DNA of 64,000 nt from Mytilus californianus (GCF_021869535.1 NW_026262734.1:93997285-94061284); one strand, 5' to 3'; shown: positions 22,801 to 32,621, counted from the first letter of the stretch. A program made the numbers and translations. Notes: generated by a model from the sequence alone, not told the origin.

Positions 22801-25800
22801 TGTTTGATATGTTTACTATCAAAACATTTCTGTCCAACATTTTTTTTCAGTCAAAAACAACTAAAATACTTTTAAAAAAGAAATAAGATATCAAAGGAAA
22901 TCAAAATCGAAGAAAAACAAAGAAACACAGGCAAAACGACAAAAACTAAAGAATGAGCAACACGAACATAAAAAAAACTGGCGGAACTCGTTGCTTCAGA
23001 ACGGTGAGTGGTTCGGACAAACCTAGGTCAAATAAAAAACGACAATACTAAAGAATAAGAAACACAAACCCCACAAAAAGTGTCTGGACTCGTTGCTCCA
23101 AACGGATGAGTGGGTCCTGTCAAACTAGGTGTTAATGGTCAGATAAAATACGGTGATGCGTCGCAACAATGAAGTTACATTCGAAAAATAGAACATCGGT
23201 TACAATGAAAAGTGTGTTAGAGACAAGGACATGTCTCTAAGATAAATATCTTGGTATATTCTTTTGTAAAAGTGGGTCATTCCTGTCTACAAGAAAGTAT
23301 CTAAAGGAACAAGCAACTAAAGCTATGTATGGATTATTGAAGAAATGTAGAAGAAATAACTTATCTATTGAATGTCAAATCGATTTGTTTAAGAAATTAT
23401 TAGAACCTGTAATATTATATGGATCAGAAATTTGGGGTTTTGAAAATTTAGATGTTCTTGAAAGTATACAGTTGCGATTTTGTAAACTTATATTGCACTT
23501 GATGCAATCTACACCCAACAATATTGTATATAATGGTGATCTAGGAATATTTCCTATATCACTACAAATAAAGATACGAATGATAAATTTCTGGCGTAGA
23601 CTGGTTAAAGAAAATGAAACAAAATGTTCATCATTATTATATAAATTGTTACATGTTTACTACACAGATTATGGTTATGAATCTAAGTGGTTCAAATTTA
23701 TAAAGAATATTTTAGATGATTGTGGTATGTCAAATATTTGGCAGAACCAAACTGTTTTTCGTCAATATGGATTTCAAAGTGTGTTGAACAGAAACTTACG
23801 GATCAATTTATACAGTCTCCTAAGGCATTGTGCTATAGATTATTCAAAACTCATTTTTGTTTTGAAAAATATATCTCAGCGTTATCACCCTACTATATGT
23901 ACATCCTTGTAAATTTAGATATGGTAGTCACCGATTGCCAGTCGAGACCGGGAGATGGCGCAATTTGCCAAGAAGCGAAAGAGTGTGCCCTCTCTGTGAC
24001 TCGATGGATATCGGTGACGAATACCACTATATTATGTCATGTAGCTACTTTAATAATGCAAGAAAAAATCTGTTTCTCCCTTTTTGTCACGAAAATGTTA
24101 ACATTTATAAGTTTGAACAGCTATTTTCTTCCAACAATGTAATTATATTAGAAAAACTGTGTACATTTATTAAGAACATCCAAGAGAAGGTTGTTCCTCC
24201 AGGTTAGAACTTTTTGGTATTACTTTATACATGTATAATTATGTAATTCACACATGCACTATGATTTTGTACATTGTTAATTTGTATATGTTTTCTGTAA
24301 TAATTGTTTTAAGAGAATAAACTGACGTATTCATTCGGTAATCTGCTAATTGTTATATTTTGATTACTTTGCTGGGTAAATTGTTCTCATAATCATATAT
24401 ATATATATATATATATAGTCCCAATTATTACTACTCGGCTGTTCTCGCTACCGAGAATTACCGAGTACTAGTAGTTACGATTGCATTTACTCCACTGCTT
24501 ATGTAAGTAACTAAGTAAAACTTTATTTTGACTCGGCATATTGACAAACAATTCAAACATCAGCTCTGATGAATTTTTCACCGAATATAAAAACATATGC
24601 AGTACCAGATAAAACAAGGCATGCAGCATGCAAATAGATATTGTTTTTTAAGATGAAGTAACTTATAAACCGTGAAAAATTAAGATTACTTAACTTGTTT
24701 ATTTTTTTTAGCATATTTCAACTGAAATGACAATAAAAGATATATCTGGAAAACCAATAGAAGCTTTAATTGTTTTTCGAGAAACTATATTGGTGCTCAA
24801 GAAATCCCTGGCATATGTTATACAATGTAAAGGCTTAGATGTAAAGATGGAAAATATAAGATGGGTCATGCCAGTTCCGACCTTCTGGAATGATGCTGCG
24901 AAACAGTTCATACGAAAAAGTATCGACTTTGTAAGTTGAGAAATTATATTTATAGACCATTGAAAGATAAAATGGCCTTTTGTAGATTTTTGATAGGACA
25001 AATAGACGTAATATATATATACTAGATACAAATAACTACCAGATCTTCATTGATTAAAAAGGCATCGCTCATAAATATATGTAAAACGGATGTCGGTGGC
25101 GTTTTCATTGCAGGTGATTTAAGTCTTATACAGAAGTGAATTTAATATTGGGGCAACAAAAACATGGTTTTTTGTTGTCTGTAGGGAGCAAAATGTAATC
25201 CTGTGCATTAAAAAAACCCAAGATAATGAAATTTCTATGATTGAACAAAATATGATTTCCCTTTAATTGAACTCGAAATTGAATATTGGACATCTGTATT
25301 TTATATATCGATGCCATTTTACAGCTTCTTTATTGAAATAATGAGACGTACTTCTTGAACATTAAAGATAACCTTGGACTACATTTAAAAAAAAATTGGA
25401 CAGCTGTATTTTATATATCAATGCCATTTTACAGCTTCTTTATTGAAATAATGAGACGTACTTCTTGAACATTAAAGATAACCTTGGACTACATTTAAAA
25501 ACAAAATTGGACAGCTGTATTTTAATATTTTTTTTTACTTTTTAAGCCTGATTTCCCCGTCTAACATATACATTTTCAGACTGTTTCCTTGTAGATTGGT
25601 ATACCAGAAGACCAGTTTCAGATAGCTTTGGAACCGGAAGCCGCATCCATCTTTTGTCAACAAAAGTTACCTGACTTCAGCGCTTCTCTTCCTGGAACAA
25701 AATACTTAGTTGTTGCTCTAGGAGGTAAATTGAAATAAAAACTGTTTATTTCTCATGGTCTGAGTGATACAAACTGTTCATTTCTCATGGTCTGAATGAT

Positions 25801-28267
25801 ACAAACTGTTTATTTCTCATGGTCTGAATGGTTTCTTTAACAATTCAACAGAAACAAGAATTTTGTAGGTAAATTGGACTTGATTATGTTTTAATATTCA
25901 TTGTATTTATATTGTGCCATAGATCAACTTTATTCGTTAAGTGTATGTTTACTTGTTTTTGTTGAAATGTCTATTTGATCGAGTGAAGCCATTTCAATTG
26001 ATATTTCATAACGTGTCTTTTTATGTTGTAATGTTACACTACTATCTCAGGTTAGGGTGAAGGTTGGCGCCTGTTAAAAAGTTTAAACCCGCTGCATTTG
26101 TAAGCACCTGTCCTAAGTCAGGAGCCCGTTGTTCAGTGGTTGTCGCTTGTTGGTGTGGTTCATAGGTGTTTCTCGTTTCTCATATAGATAAGACCGTTAG
26201 TTTTCCTGTTTGAATTGTTTTACACTAGTCATTTTGGTGGCCTTTATAGCTTGCTGTTCGGTGTGAGCCAAGGTTCCGTGTTGAAGGCCGTACTTTGACC
26301 TATAATTGTTAACTTTTTATACATTGTGACTTGGATGGAGAGTTGTCTCATTGGCACTCATACCACATCTTCTTATTTATATTAAACACGAATAGGCGCC
26401 TTGCAAGATAACTTTAATTTCTTGTTTGTTATTTTTCCCGTTTTTGAGTCGTTCCATTCATGTTCAGTCTGTAAAGGATGTTTGAATTTTTCTCATTTAC
26501 GAGTATTTACAAAATTAAACTTGCAGATTTTTTTGTTTATTTCATAAATGAATAAAAAAATAGATGTGTGGTCTATGTTTATGGCAATGGAATAGCCAGA
26601 TACCGACAGAGGATTTCTACAGGTGGTAGAGGTTAATTATCGTTGATTATTATCAGATGGTCGGTAGTCACAGTGTGGATGCGGCGTAAAAAGACAGAGT
26701 CTCCTTTGTTGGCTCAGTTGATTTAGGCACCGACCATTCATCTTTTTTAAATGGTTTTGTTAATGAATTATTCAATTTTAGATGTATTGAAACAAAAACA
26801 TTTTTTAAAAGAAGGGAAGTCAGCAAATGGATGGTTTCTTTTAAAATATTAGGGGGAAAATAAATATGATAAATGAGTTTAAAAAAAAAGAGTTTAAAAA
26901 AAAAAGAGTTTGTATATCTTATTGAAAAATGGTTCGCTCTTTAGTTCAAAGTCGAGAGAAACATGCTTGTCCCAAAATTTCGAATTGCTTACAAACGTCT
27001 TCAATAAGGTAATGCATATTTGAGACTAACATTATTTAAGGGAACATTAAGCGAGATAGTTTTTGTTTCTTGTTGAAGGCCGTACGGTGTCCTATGATTG
27101 CTAACTTCGAGGTCATTTATTCTCTGGTTGAGAGTTGTCTGATTGGCAATCATACCACATCGTCTTGTATTTAAAAAAATGTCAATATATTTCCTTTCTC
27201 ACTTTCTAGGTGGCACGACAGATATTACAGCTCATGAAAAAATATCAAGTTCAAGATTACGAGAATTGATCTTTGCGACAGGAAACAGTTATGGTGGTGC
27301 CACAGTGGACGATAGGTTCTTACAAATGTTTACTGCTATAGTTGGAAAAGACATTATTTCAGATATTCAACAAAATTATCCAATGGCTTACATTGGAATT
27401 TTCCAAGGGTTCGAAAATGTAAAGCGCAATATTTCTACAACGACTTCACAAAAAGTGAAAGTCAGTATCCCATTATCTGTTTTGGATTTGAAATGTAAAC
27501 AAGTATTAGGTAAAAACTTTCGGTCTGCTATAGATGCATCAAAGTTTTCTAGTGCTATTGAACTTCAGGATGACTCAATGCATGTTGAAATAGGTTTAAT
27601 GAAAGCGTTTTTTAATGTGACAATCAATAATATATTAGATCTCATTAAAACGAGGCTTCAAGAACCGGCAGTATCTGATGTAACTCAGATACTTCTTGTA
27701 GGTGAATTTGCAGAAAGTTCCTTGATGCAAGACAAAGTGAAATCTGCATTTCCTGATACAAGAGTGATCGTACCAGAAGCAGCAGGGTTAACTGTTTTAA
27801 AAGGGGCTGTATTATTTGGCCACAACCCGTCCTATCTACAATCCCGTGTAATGCGATATACATACGGTGTTGGCATCAGCGATGAATTCGATCCTGCTAT
27901 TCACGATGAAGCACATCTTGTTGTCCAGAAAAATGGGTCGAAATTAGCAAGGCACATTTTTGATGTCATTATCAGAAAAAACCAACTTGTTGATGCCGGT
28001 ACATCCATTGATAGCGAATATCTAACAATAGACCCGAATCAGAAAACAATGGAATTTGAATTGTATTTTTCATCCAATGAAAAACCTGTTTACATAGATG
28101 AAACGGACTGTAAGCCGTTGGGATCAGTAATCATAACTTTTCCTGACGTCTGCCAGGAAGAGAGGGATGTGAAAGTGTCATTTGTTATAGGGAATACTGA
28201 ATTAGAAGTGAAGGCAGTTGATAAAAAGTCAAGACAAACGGTTACAGCGGAATTCAATTTATTCTAA
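16798..28267 (+). CDS. HSPA12-like Hsp70-family ATPase with N-terminal RanBP2-type zinc finger
   Basis: The model is join(16798-16891, 19812-19895, 20653-20706, 21494-21762, 24712-24930, 25595-25724, 27210-28267), 635 codons plus stop, with all junctions GT/AG and in phase. Residues 2-21 fit a RanBP2 zinc finger (W2, C4, C7, N11, C18, C21). Residues 91-104 (ALDLGTTYSGFAFS) are the first phosphate loop of the actin/Hsp70 ATPase fold, 252-263 (LEPEAASIFCQQ) an HSPA12 signature, 283-288 (GGGTTD) the second phosphate loop, and about 444-452 (LLVGEFAES) the adenosine-binding loop, with E where a second G is usual. Human HSPA12A/B are about 680 residues, so the length fits. The family has a divergent nucleotide-binding domain and lacks the standard Hsp70 substrate lid; it is strongly expanded in bivalves. 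Client and process are unknown. HSPA12 identity is very secure from exon 4 on; exons 1-3 are predicted from splice signals and phase only. Confidence 0.88.
17134..18185. mobile_element. 1.05-kb TIR element with tandem ~160-bp units, in HSPA12 intron 1
   Basis: The ends ATGCCCCCGC (17134-17143) and GCGGGGGCAT (18176-18185) are inverted. The left end itself forms a hairpin with GGAGGGGGCAT at 17150-17160. The interior has about six direct units of roughly 160 bp, each with TTTCCGTTCTCTAACTT, CTCAACCAAATGTTATGAAA and TAGAGTTATGCCCCTTTA-like words. Several in-frame open stretches are repeat artefacts. Confidence 0.72.
18330..19440 (+). mobile_element. Decayed retroelement 3' portion
   Basis: A 105-codon frame (18371-18688) with KYNSTCRHLIRSGISHP and, in another frame just after, YDTVVRSLKIAYFGFNI is followed by a long tail with GGGGCCAGCTGAAGGACGCC and GTTGTCTCTTTGACACATTC. 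I recognise this tail as very frequent in mussel genomes. I think the frame is the end of a retroelement polyprotein, but cannot name the family. Confidence 0.5.
19812..19895 (+). CDS. HSPA12-like exon 2 (predicted linker)
   Basis: The acceptor TTTTCTTTTCAG ends at 19811 and the donor GTAAAT starts at 19896; phase is 1 on both sides. It encodes a basic linker (VRREHRRADVLKDKK and so on) with no known domain. The call rests only on splice signals and open frame. Confidence 0.5.
20371..20470. repeat. TATTCTTTAT family repeat, short copy
   Basis: GGGACTGGATGG at the left and CTCCAGACCCTCATT at the right enclose TTCTTTATTCTTTAAATTTT and TTATTCTCTAGTCTG. Same family as 6777-6990. Confidence 0.55.
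20653..20706 (+). CDS. HSPA12-like exon 3 (predicted linker)
   Basis: The acceptor CCTTTGCAG ends at 20652 and the strong donor GTAAGT starts at 20707; phase is 1 on both sides. It encodes 18 mostly polar residues (KHGTTPDTENMSTDTAK). The 54-base length means its skipping would keep the frame. Confidence 0.55.
21494..21762 (+). CDS. HSPA12-like exon 4: first phosphate loop
   Basis: The acceptor TTTTTTACAG ends at 21493; the donor is GTATAT at 21763, phase 0. It encodes DLGTTYSGFAFS and, near its end, FLQKFKMDLYE, which aligns with the HFEKFKM-type segment of HSPA12 proteins. Confidence 0.92.
21870..22165 (+). repeat. Degenerate repeats of GTAAAGACACTTGTCTGTT in HSPA12 intron 4
   Basis: Starting just after exon 4 the words GGTAAAGACACTT, TTGTTTAAGATAGTAGGTTTAC and GATGTCTTT recur four to five times at irregular 60-100 bp spacing. 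Degenerate array of unknown origin. Confidence 0.6.
22460..22680 (+). repeat. Interspersed repeat, GACGAAACGCGCGTCTGGCGTA family
   Basis: The copy contains TTTCGGAATTTTGGGTCCTC, GCATCATTGATGAGT and GAAACGCGCGTCTTGCGTAC. Further copies lie at 41440-41605 (+), 42609-42725 (-), 43375-43525 (-) and 59780-59870 (-). The apparent open frame is part of the repeat. Confidence 0.75.
23230..24335 (+). mobile_element. 5'-truncated LINE ORF2 remnant in HSPA12 intron 4
   Basis: The end of a non-LTR retrotransposon polyprotein is spread over three frames: KYLGI..CKSGSFLSTRKYLKEQA (from about 23250), a long frame with EPVILYGSEIWGFE (23325-23912), and a third frame with LPVETGRWRNLPRSERVCPL and a C-x2-C...H...C zinc knuckle (23935-24207). 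At least two frameshifts separate them, so it is dead. The 3' tail ends near GAATAAACTGACG (about 24315-24327). It has the sense orientation of the host gene. Region identity (end of reverse transcriptase plus C-terminal zinc knuckle) is clear; clade is not. Confidence 0.85.
24395..24418. repeat. (TA)n microsatellite
   Basis: About eleven TA dinucleotides in HSPA12 intron 4, just after the LINE remnant. Confidence 0.9.
24712..24930 (+). CDS. HSPA12-like exon 5
   Basis: The acceptor ATTTTTTTTAG ends at 24711; the donor GTAAGT starts at 24931; phase 0 on both sides, 73 codons. It contains the family's WVMPVPTFWNDAAKQFIRK segment (IRWV.PVP..W...AKQFMR in relatives). Confidence 0.93.
25287..25525. 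repeat. 110-bp tandem duplication in HSPA12 intron 5
   Basis: Two nearly identical copies (25287-25397, 25398-25507) start TGGACA.CTGTATTTTATATA and end CTACATTTAAAAA; a third copy begins with TGGACAGCTGTATTTTA and breaks off. Confidence 0.85.
25595..25724 (+). CDS. HSPA12-like exon 6: LEPEAAS signature
   Basis: The acceptor TTTCCTTGTAG ends at 25594; the donor GTAAAT starts at 25725; phase 0 in, 1 out. It encodes ALEPEAASIFCQQ, a hallmark of HSPA12, and ends with YLVVALG leading into the second phosphate loop. Confidence 0.93.
25738..25832. repeat. Three-copy 32-bp tandem repeat, HSPA12 intron 6
   Basis: AAACTGTTTATTTCTCATGG followed by TCTGA.TGATAC repeats three times right after exon 6. 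Confidence 0.9.
26009..26385 (+). repeat. GCCGTACGG-family interspersed repeat, long copy
   Basis: This near-full copy has the order CCTGTCCTAAGTCAGGAGCC, TCAGTGGTTGTCGC, GACCGTTAGTTTTCC, TTGAAGGCCGTAC, GAGAGTTGTCTCATTGGCA and ACCACATCTTCTT. Other copies: 27068-27172, 48140-48455, 51905-52015 and 63860-64000 on +; 22742-22790, 52386-52740, 53552-53655 and 62995-63205 on -. I recognise the family as abundant in mussels; its class is unclear to me. Confidence 0.8.
27068..27172 (+). repeat. GCCGTACGG-family repeat, 3' part, just before HSPA12 exon 7
   Basis: TTGAAGGCCGTACGGTG, GAGAGTTGTCTGATTGGCA and ATACCACATCGTCTTGTATT end about 35 bp upstream of the exon 7 acceptor. Confidence 0.8.
27210..28267 (+). 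CDS. HSPA12-like terminal exon 7
   Basis: The acceptor CACTTTCTAG ends at 27209. The split codon completes GGGTTDITAHE, and GGATVDDRF and LLVGEFAES follow. The exon is open to TAA 28265-28267. Bases upstream of 27210 are open by chance and belong to a repeat plus intron. A possible poly(A) signal AATAAA is at 28534-28539. Confidence 0.94.
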
Positions 28268-28280
28268 CATTGATATGATA

Positions 28281-28387
28281 AGGGACGACCATTTTATTTT
28301 CTGGTTAGAGGACTTTGGTAAGAACAGAAAAAAATAGTGAATACAAAAAAATATCCTACCCCTTCCGAAAAACAAATAGTCGTCCCT
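28281..28387. mobile_element. 107-bp MITE with TA flanks in the HSPA12 3' UTR
   Basis: The left end AGGGACGACCATT and the right end AATAGTCGTCCCT are inverted repeats (one mismatch) flanked by TA on both sides (28279-28280 and 28388-28389). This fits a Tc1/mariner-type MITE. It starts 14 bp after the stop codon, so it would be transcribed as a hairpin in the 3' UTR. Confidence 0.75.
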
Positions 28388-28539
28388 TATATCGGAAAAT
28401 CATACTTGTTTTATTTTTATACTCTTATATTTACACGATATATGTTGTAGATAATTTTAACAATTAAAGAATGATTTGCGTCTGAGGAACAAGTCCTGAT
28501 TTTACTATTGGCATATAAGTTTATAGTTTCCGGAATAAA

Positions 28540-29985
28540 AAAAATGTTCAGCATAGTGTTTTCTTTGACATAAAATGTGGGAAATGACAAATTTTACCCT
28601 TGTTCAAAGGTGCTAAATACCCGTGTATAACGTTGCTTTAGGAAATCTAGTGTGAAGGACGACACGATTTCTTATCCGAGTTTGAGTACTTTGTGATGTG
28701 GCAGCCGGGACTAAGTAGAATAGCCTTGAGCTATTTATCTAGACGCATTTATTCAAAGTTGCTTTTGTAGATCGCGTATAGTATAGACCTGGATCTGTAA
28801 TTGATTGTGTTTGACTGAAGTTGATTTGCTACAATAATATTTTATACTTTTTAATTTGATTTGTGTGTTTCTACGGAAGCGTATTAGCGCCACACAATTT
28901 TTTTGTTTTAATATTTCTTCCTATGTTTGCGTTATACGCAAACCTTTGCGTTATAACACAAAAATTTACGAATTAACGCAAACATTTGTTATCTTATTTC
29001 TTATGTAAGTTTTAAGTGAATCTACTCTAGTACGGTCATTTGGAACCAAAATAATTAATTAATTTTACCGAAAGATAGTACGATTCTGCATGTTTACTTC
29101 AGAAAGACGATTTTTTGTAGTTTAGTGCTTAACACGTTAAATAATCAAATAACGAGTCAACTTATTGTTCAAAATATTGCGGCTGAGATACAGGGAAAAA
29201 AGTAGTATAACATTTTCCCAGCATTAGGTTGGCCTTTTGTGTACCCAAGGCAGGTTAAGGAAGTCAACTTAGGAGCGCTGTAATTGGATGTAATACAATA
29301 TATTTTTTTTAGTTATCTATGAATAACTGCAGTGTGTAAAACTATATTTACAATATAAATTTTGAAACCCATTAAAATATTTTGTTGAGAATTATTCGAA
29401 AATACTTCCACAATTTTATAAATTTGGTTTAAAATGACGGTGGGCATGGATAAAATAAACAAGCTCCGTTGGAAGATGGTCATGATACTATTTGACTTCA
29501 ATTTTTAAAACAGAATGATAAAGTACTAATACCCACCACACATAACTTTTTTGTCCAGGTTTTTATTATAAAAAGTGGTAAATTTAGAAAATGTTAGTAT
29601 TTTCGCCTATGGAAGAATAAATACTACCGTTTTCCCTCAGCAACAGCTGTTGACTTAAATGAGATAAAGAATTACTCACTTTTTTCGTCTCAGGATAAGA
29701 CATCAAATGCCGGAAAATTAACTATGTGTTGGTATTTCAGTTCCGATCAACTGTCTTTGATTCATGTTCGTTTTATTATGCATATATTGCACACTGAAAT
29801 TCAATATTGAAATATCAATTATTAATACGTGTTAACTTGCTTTGTTAATCTGAATTATGCACGATTTGTTTTGCTAAACAATGTTCCTATACAATGTTTA
29901 CAAAAGTGCATTATCTGTTTTTACCGTCTACGTTTTGTAAGCAGGCGGAAATGGTTTTGTATTCAATTTGCCTTGAATTTATGAC
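28540..29985. other. Noncoding DNA after the HSPA12-like gene
   Basis: AT-rich. A short patch at about 28920-28990 repeats GCGTTATA.CGCAAAC-like words. No gene or element recognised. Confidence 0.4.
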
Positions 29986-29994
29986 AACTCGGCC

Positions 29995-30425
29995 CACGGC
30001 CAACTGGCACCACTCAAACACTCTCACTAATTACTTGCATCACTTTATCAAACTCGAAGAAATGTGTTTAATCATATTAAGATTGTTTTCTTCTTCTCTT
30101 AGTAAATTCCTCCTTTCTCGGAGCACCCGTGTCACACAAAGACAGAACTTGCACCACTCGAAAAAAAATACTACAAACTCGCACCACTGAAGAAATGTTT
30201 TAAATCATCAGAGAGTTCTAGAGTGTCTTCTCTTAGTTATTTCCTCCGTTCTTGGAGCACCTGTATTCCATAAAGATAGAACCTCACTCGCACCTTTCGA
30301 AAAAAAAGAAATACTACAAACTAGCACCACTGAGAAATTTTTTAATATCAGTGTTCTAGGTTGTCTTCTTCTTCTCTGAGTTGTTTCCACTGTTCTAGGA
30401 GCACCTGTGTAACACCGGTGTGAGA
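29995..30425. repeat. Tandem repeat of about 125-135 bp, three units
   Basis: Each unit carries CACCACT, GAAGAAATG or a variant, TTCTTCTCTTAGT, TCTTGGAGCACC or CTAGGAGCACC, and AAATACTACAAACT. Open frames here are artefacts. Confidence 0.7.
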
Positions 30426-30593
30426 CAGAAGCTACTAATTGGACATTCAAACTCATATGGAAGAAGAATTGACAAACTAATCAAAACTATCAACATAATG
30501 CATCAGTGCATAAAAACATTTAAAAACAGTTGAGAAACACGAACCTATAAAAATTTCAAGTAGTCTTCAAGCCGCGCTCGCGCGGGTTTTTTC

Positions 30594-30841
30594 TAGTTTA
30601 TATTTATGTTTATATCGGGTTATATGACTGTCGGAAGTCTTAGGAGGTCACATCGATTGTTAATTAGATGGCGTCTAGACTAAAATACACACGAAGTACG
30701 GATACATATCATCGAGTCCATGCATTGTTAATTGTTCATTTTAGACTTTTTGTAAGTTGCATATACGTTTTAGTAGGTTATAAATCAAATATGAGAATTT
30801 GAGTCAAATAGGTGAACATGAATTTGACAGCTAATGACCCT
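30594..30841 (-). mobile_element. piggyBac-like element, truncated copy 3
   Basis: It matches the half of the 44571-45252 element that contains TATATCGGGTTATATGAC and GGCGTCTAGAC, and ends CTAATGACCCT followed by TTAA (30842-30845). The other half is missing; it abuts CGCGCTCGCGCGGGTTTTTT at 30570-30590. Confidence 0.75.
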
Positions 30842-30969
30842 TTAAGTTTTTAATCTATAAAAAAAATAGATTAAGCCCGCCGAATGATTATATGCATGTT
30901 CAATGTCGGGTCCATCGTCAGTGGAATAGTCTTCTCTCATCTTTTTTTTTAGGGGGAGGGGTTGTTTGA

Positions 30970-31344
30970 GAGATAATGAGCTACTCCCGGTGAAGTAAAT
31001 GTTATTTCCGGTCTCATAAGAAAGCTTCTTTCACACTGATTCCAAAATATATAGTTTCTATATACTTTTGTATGTAAAACAGGAGATAATTGGCCACTTC
31101 CGGTTGATCGAAAGTCACTTCTGGTCTCGAGTAAGAAGTTTATGTATCTATATTACAAAATATATGGATTCCGAGTACTTTTCCATGAAAAAAGTGCAAA
31201 AATAGCTACTTCCGGTTTTCTCAAGGTCACTTTCGTTTGCCATTTTTCAAGGTCATATTTCACCTATCATTTTGTAAAAGATCATATGGCTTTATAATGA
31301 ACCAAGCTGAAGTAATAATCAATTAACCTTATAATTAGACATTT
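30970..31344 (+). repeat. Exact 375-bp copy of 34886-35260, flanked by 25-bp direct repeats
   Basis: By eye the 375 bases are identical, without indels, to 34886-35260. The copy lies between two identical 25-mers, 30946-30970 and 31342-31366 (core AGGGGGAGGGGTTGTTTGAG). It has no inverted ends and no poly(A), and its source is an internal piece of a longer tandem unit. Confidence 0.9.
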
Positions 31345-31458
31345 TTAGGGGGAGGGGTTGTTTGAGGATTTTAGTGTTGATAGTTTGGGGATCTCTGATT
31401 GTTGGTATTACATGTATGTATTCACAATTTTTTCCGACTAGGGCATTTTATAGACTGG

Positions 31459-31930
31459 TTCCCTGTCCTTTATCTATTTGGCTCAGATATCCGTATGTTG
31501 AAGGGGAGAAAACCAGCCTAACAACAAGGTTGTCTCAGATACCCGTATGTTACAAGGTAGAGAACCAGCCTAACAACAAGGTTGTCTCAGATACCCGTAT
31601 GTTACAAGGTAGAGAACCAGCCTAACAACAAGGTTGTCTCAGATACCCGTATGTTACAAGGTAGAGAACCAGCCTAACAACAAGGTTGTCTCAGATACCC
31701 GTATGTTACAAGGTAGAGAACCAGCCTAACAACAAGGGCGTCTCAGATACCCGAATGTTTCAATGGTGAGAACTAGCCTAACAACCAGTATGTCTCAGAT
31801 ACTCGTATGTTACACGGTAGGGAACTGGCCTAACAAGGAGGGTATCTCAGATACCCGTATGATACAAGAGAGAGAACCAGCCTAACAACAAGAGTGTCTC
31901 AGATACCCGTATGTTACAAGGAGTTATCCA
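31459..31930. repeat. 50-bp minisatellite with CCTGTCCTTTATC leader
   Basis: About nine units of GTCTCAGATACCCGTATGTT plus ACAAGGTAGAGAACCAGCC plus TAACAACAAGG. The first four or five are identical. The array is led by GGTTCCCTGTCCTTTATCTA, a sequence also found inverted at 50533-50560 next to the foldback element. Confidence 0.9.
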
Positions 31931-32620
31931 GACTAGGCAATTTAGACCTTGGCCTGTTGTATATTAGACACGTAACTATTGGTTAAAATTGTATGTTGAC
32001 CTCCAGATAAATTCTGTCTTTGGATCTTGTCTCAATGGCCTACATGTATACCCACATCTTTCAATTTTCATTCTCATTCATTGTATTAAAAAATACACAA
32101 AATCCGTTAAATCTGCAGTTTTGACCAATTTATAGTAAAATTTATCGCAAAAATGTTGTAAGATGTTGACTATTCTCAAATCGTATTTCCCTAAATTTTT
32201 AGTAAAGACCGGAGTACTTTCTTCAAAAAGGGCCTGGTGGCCATGCTTTGGGGAAGGGTAAATGTCCGTAAGACATATGAGATGTACTACGAAGCCGCGT
32301 CCGGTTGTAATGGTGACGTTAAATCCAATACCGCTGTGTTGAGAAAGTGGCACGTTAAAAATTAAAAGGTCGTTTATGGATACATAGGTGCCCTGGTGCA
32401 AGGCAACAATTCAGACCCTATATATCAAACTTTCCTTTTATCAAGTTCAGTCAACATCTCCCATACCCAACTCCGCTCGACACACTTTGCAGTATATGTT
32501 CCAAGTGACATGTACCTAACTATTTGATATTTAATAATTGAGAAATTTGTTTTCAGCCTGAACAGGCATGAAATATTTACCACTGGACGTTCAACAAATT
32601 ACCATCAATACTAATTATTC
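31931..32620. other. Noncoding or unassigned; one 107-codon minus frame
   Basis: The minus-strand frame at 32078-32401 has normal amino-acid composition (for example FNVTITTGRGFVVHLICLTD) but no domain I recognise, and no clear splice context. It could be an exon remnant or part of a repeat. Confidence 0.3.
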
Positions 32621-32621
32621 C

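Noticed and set aside
27143..27209. Open codons upstream of HSPA12 exon 7 as coding
   Set aside because: They lie in a repeat and intron; the acceptor at 27208-27209 and phase match to exon 6 give a continuous GGGTTD motif.
32078..32401. 107-codon minus frame as a gene
   Set aside because: Composition is protein-like but no domain, start context or splice partners are visible; left as unassigned.
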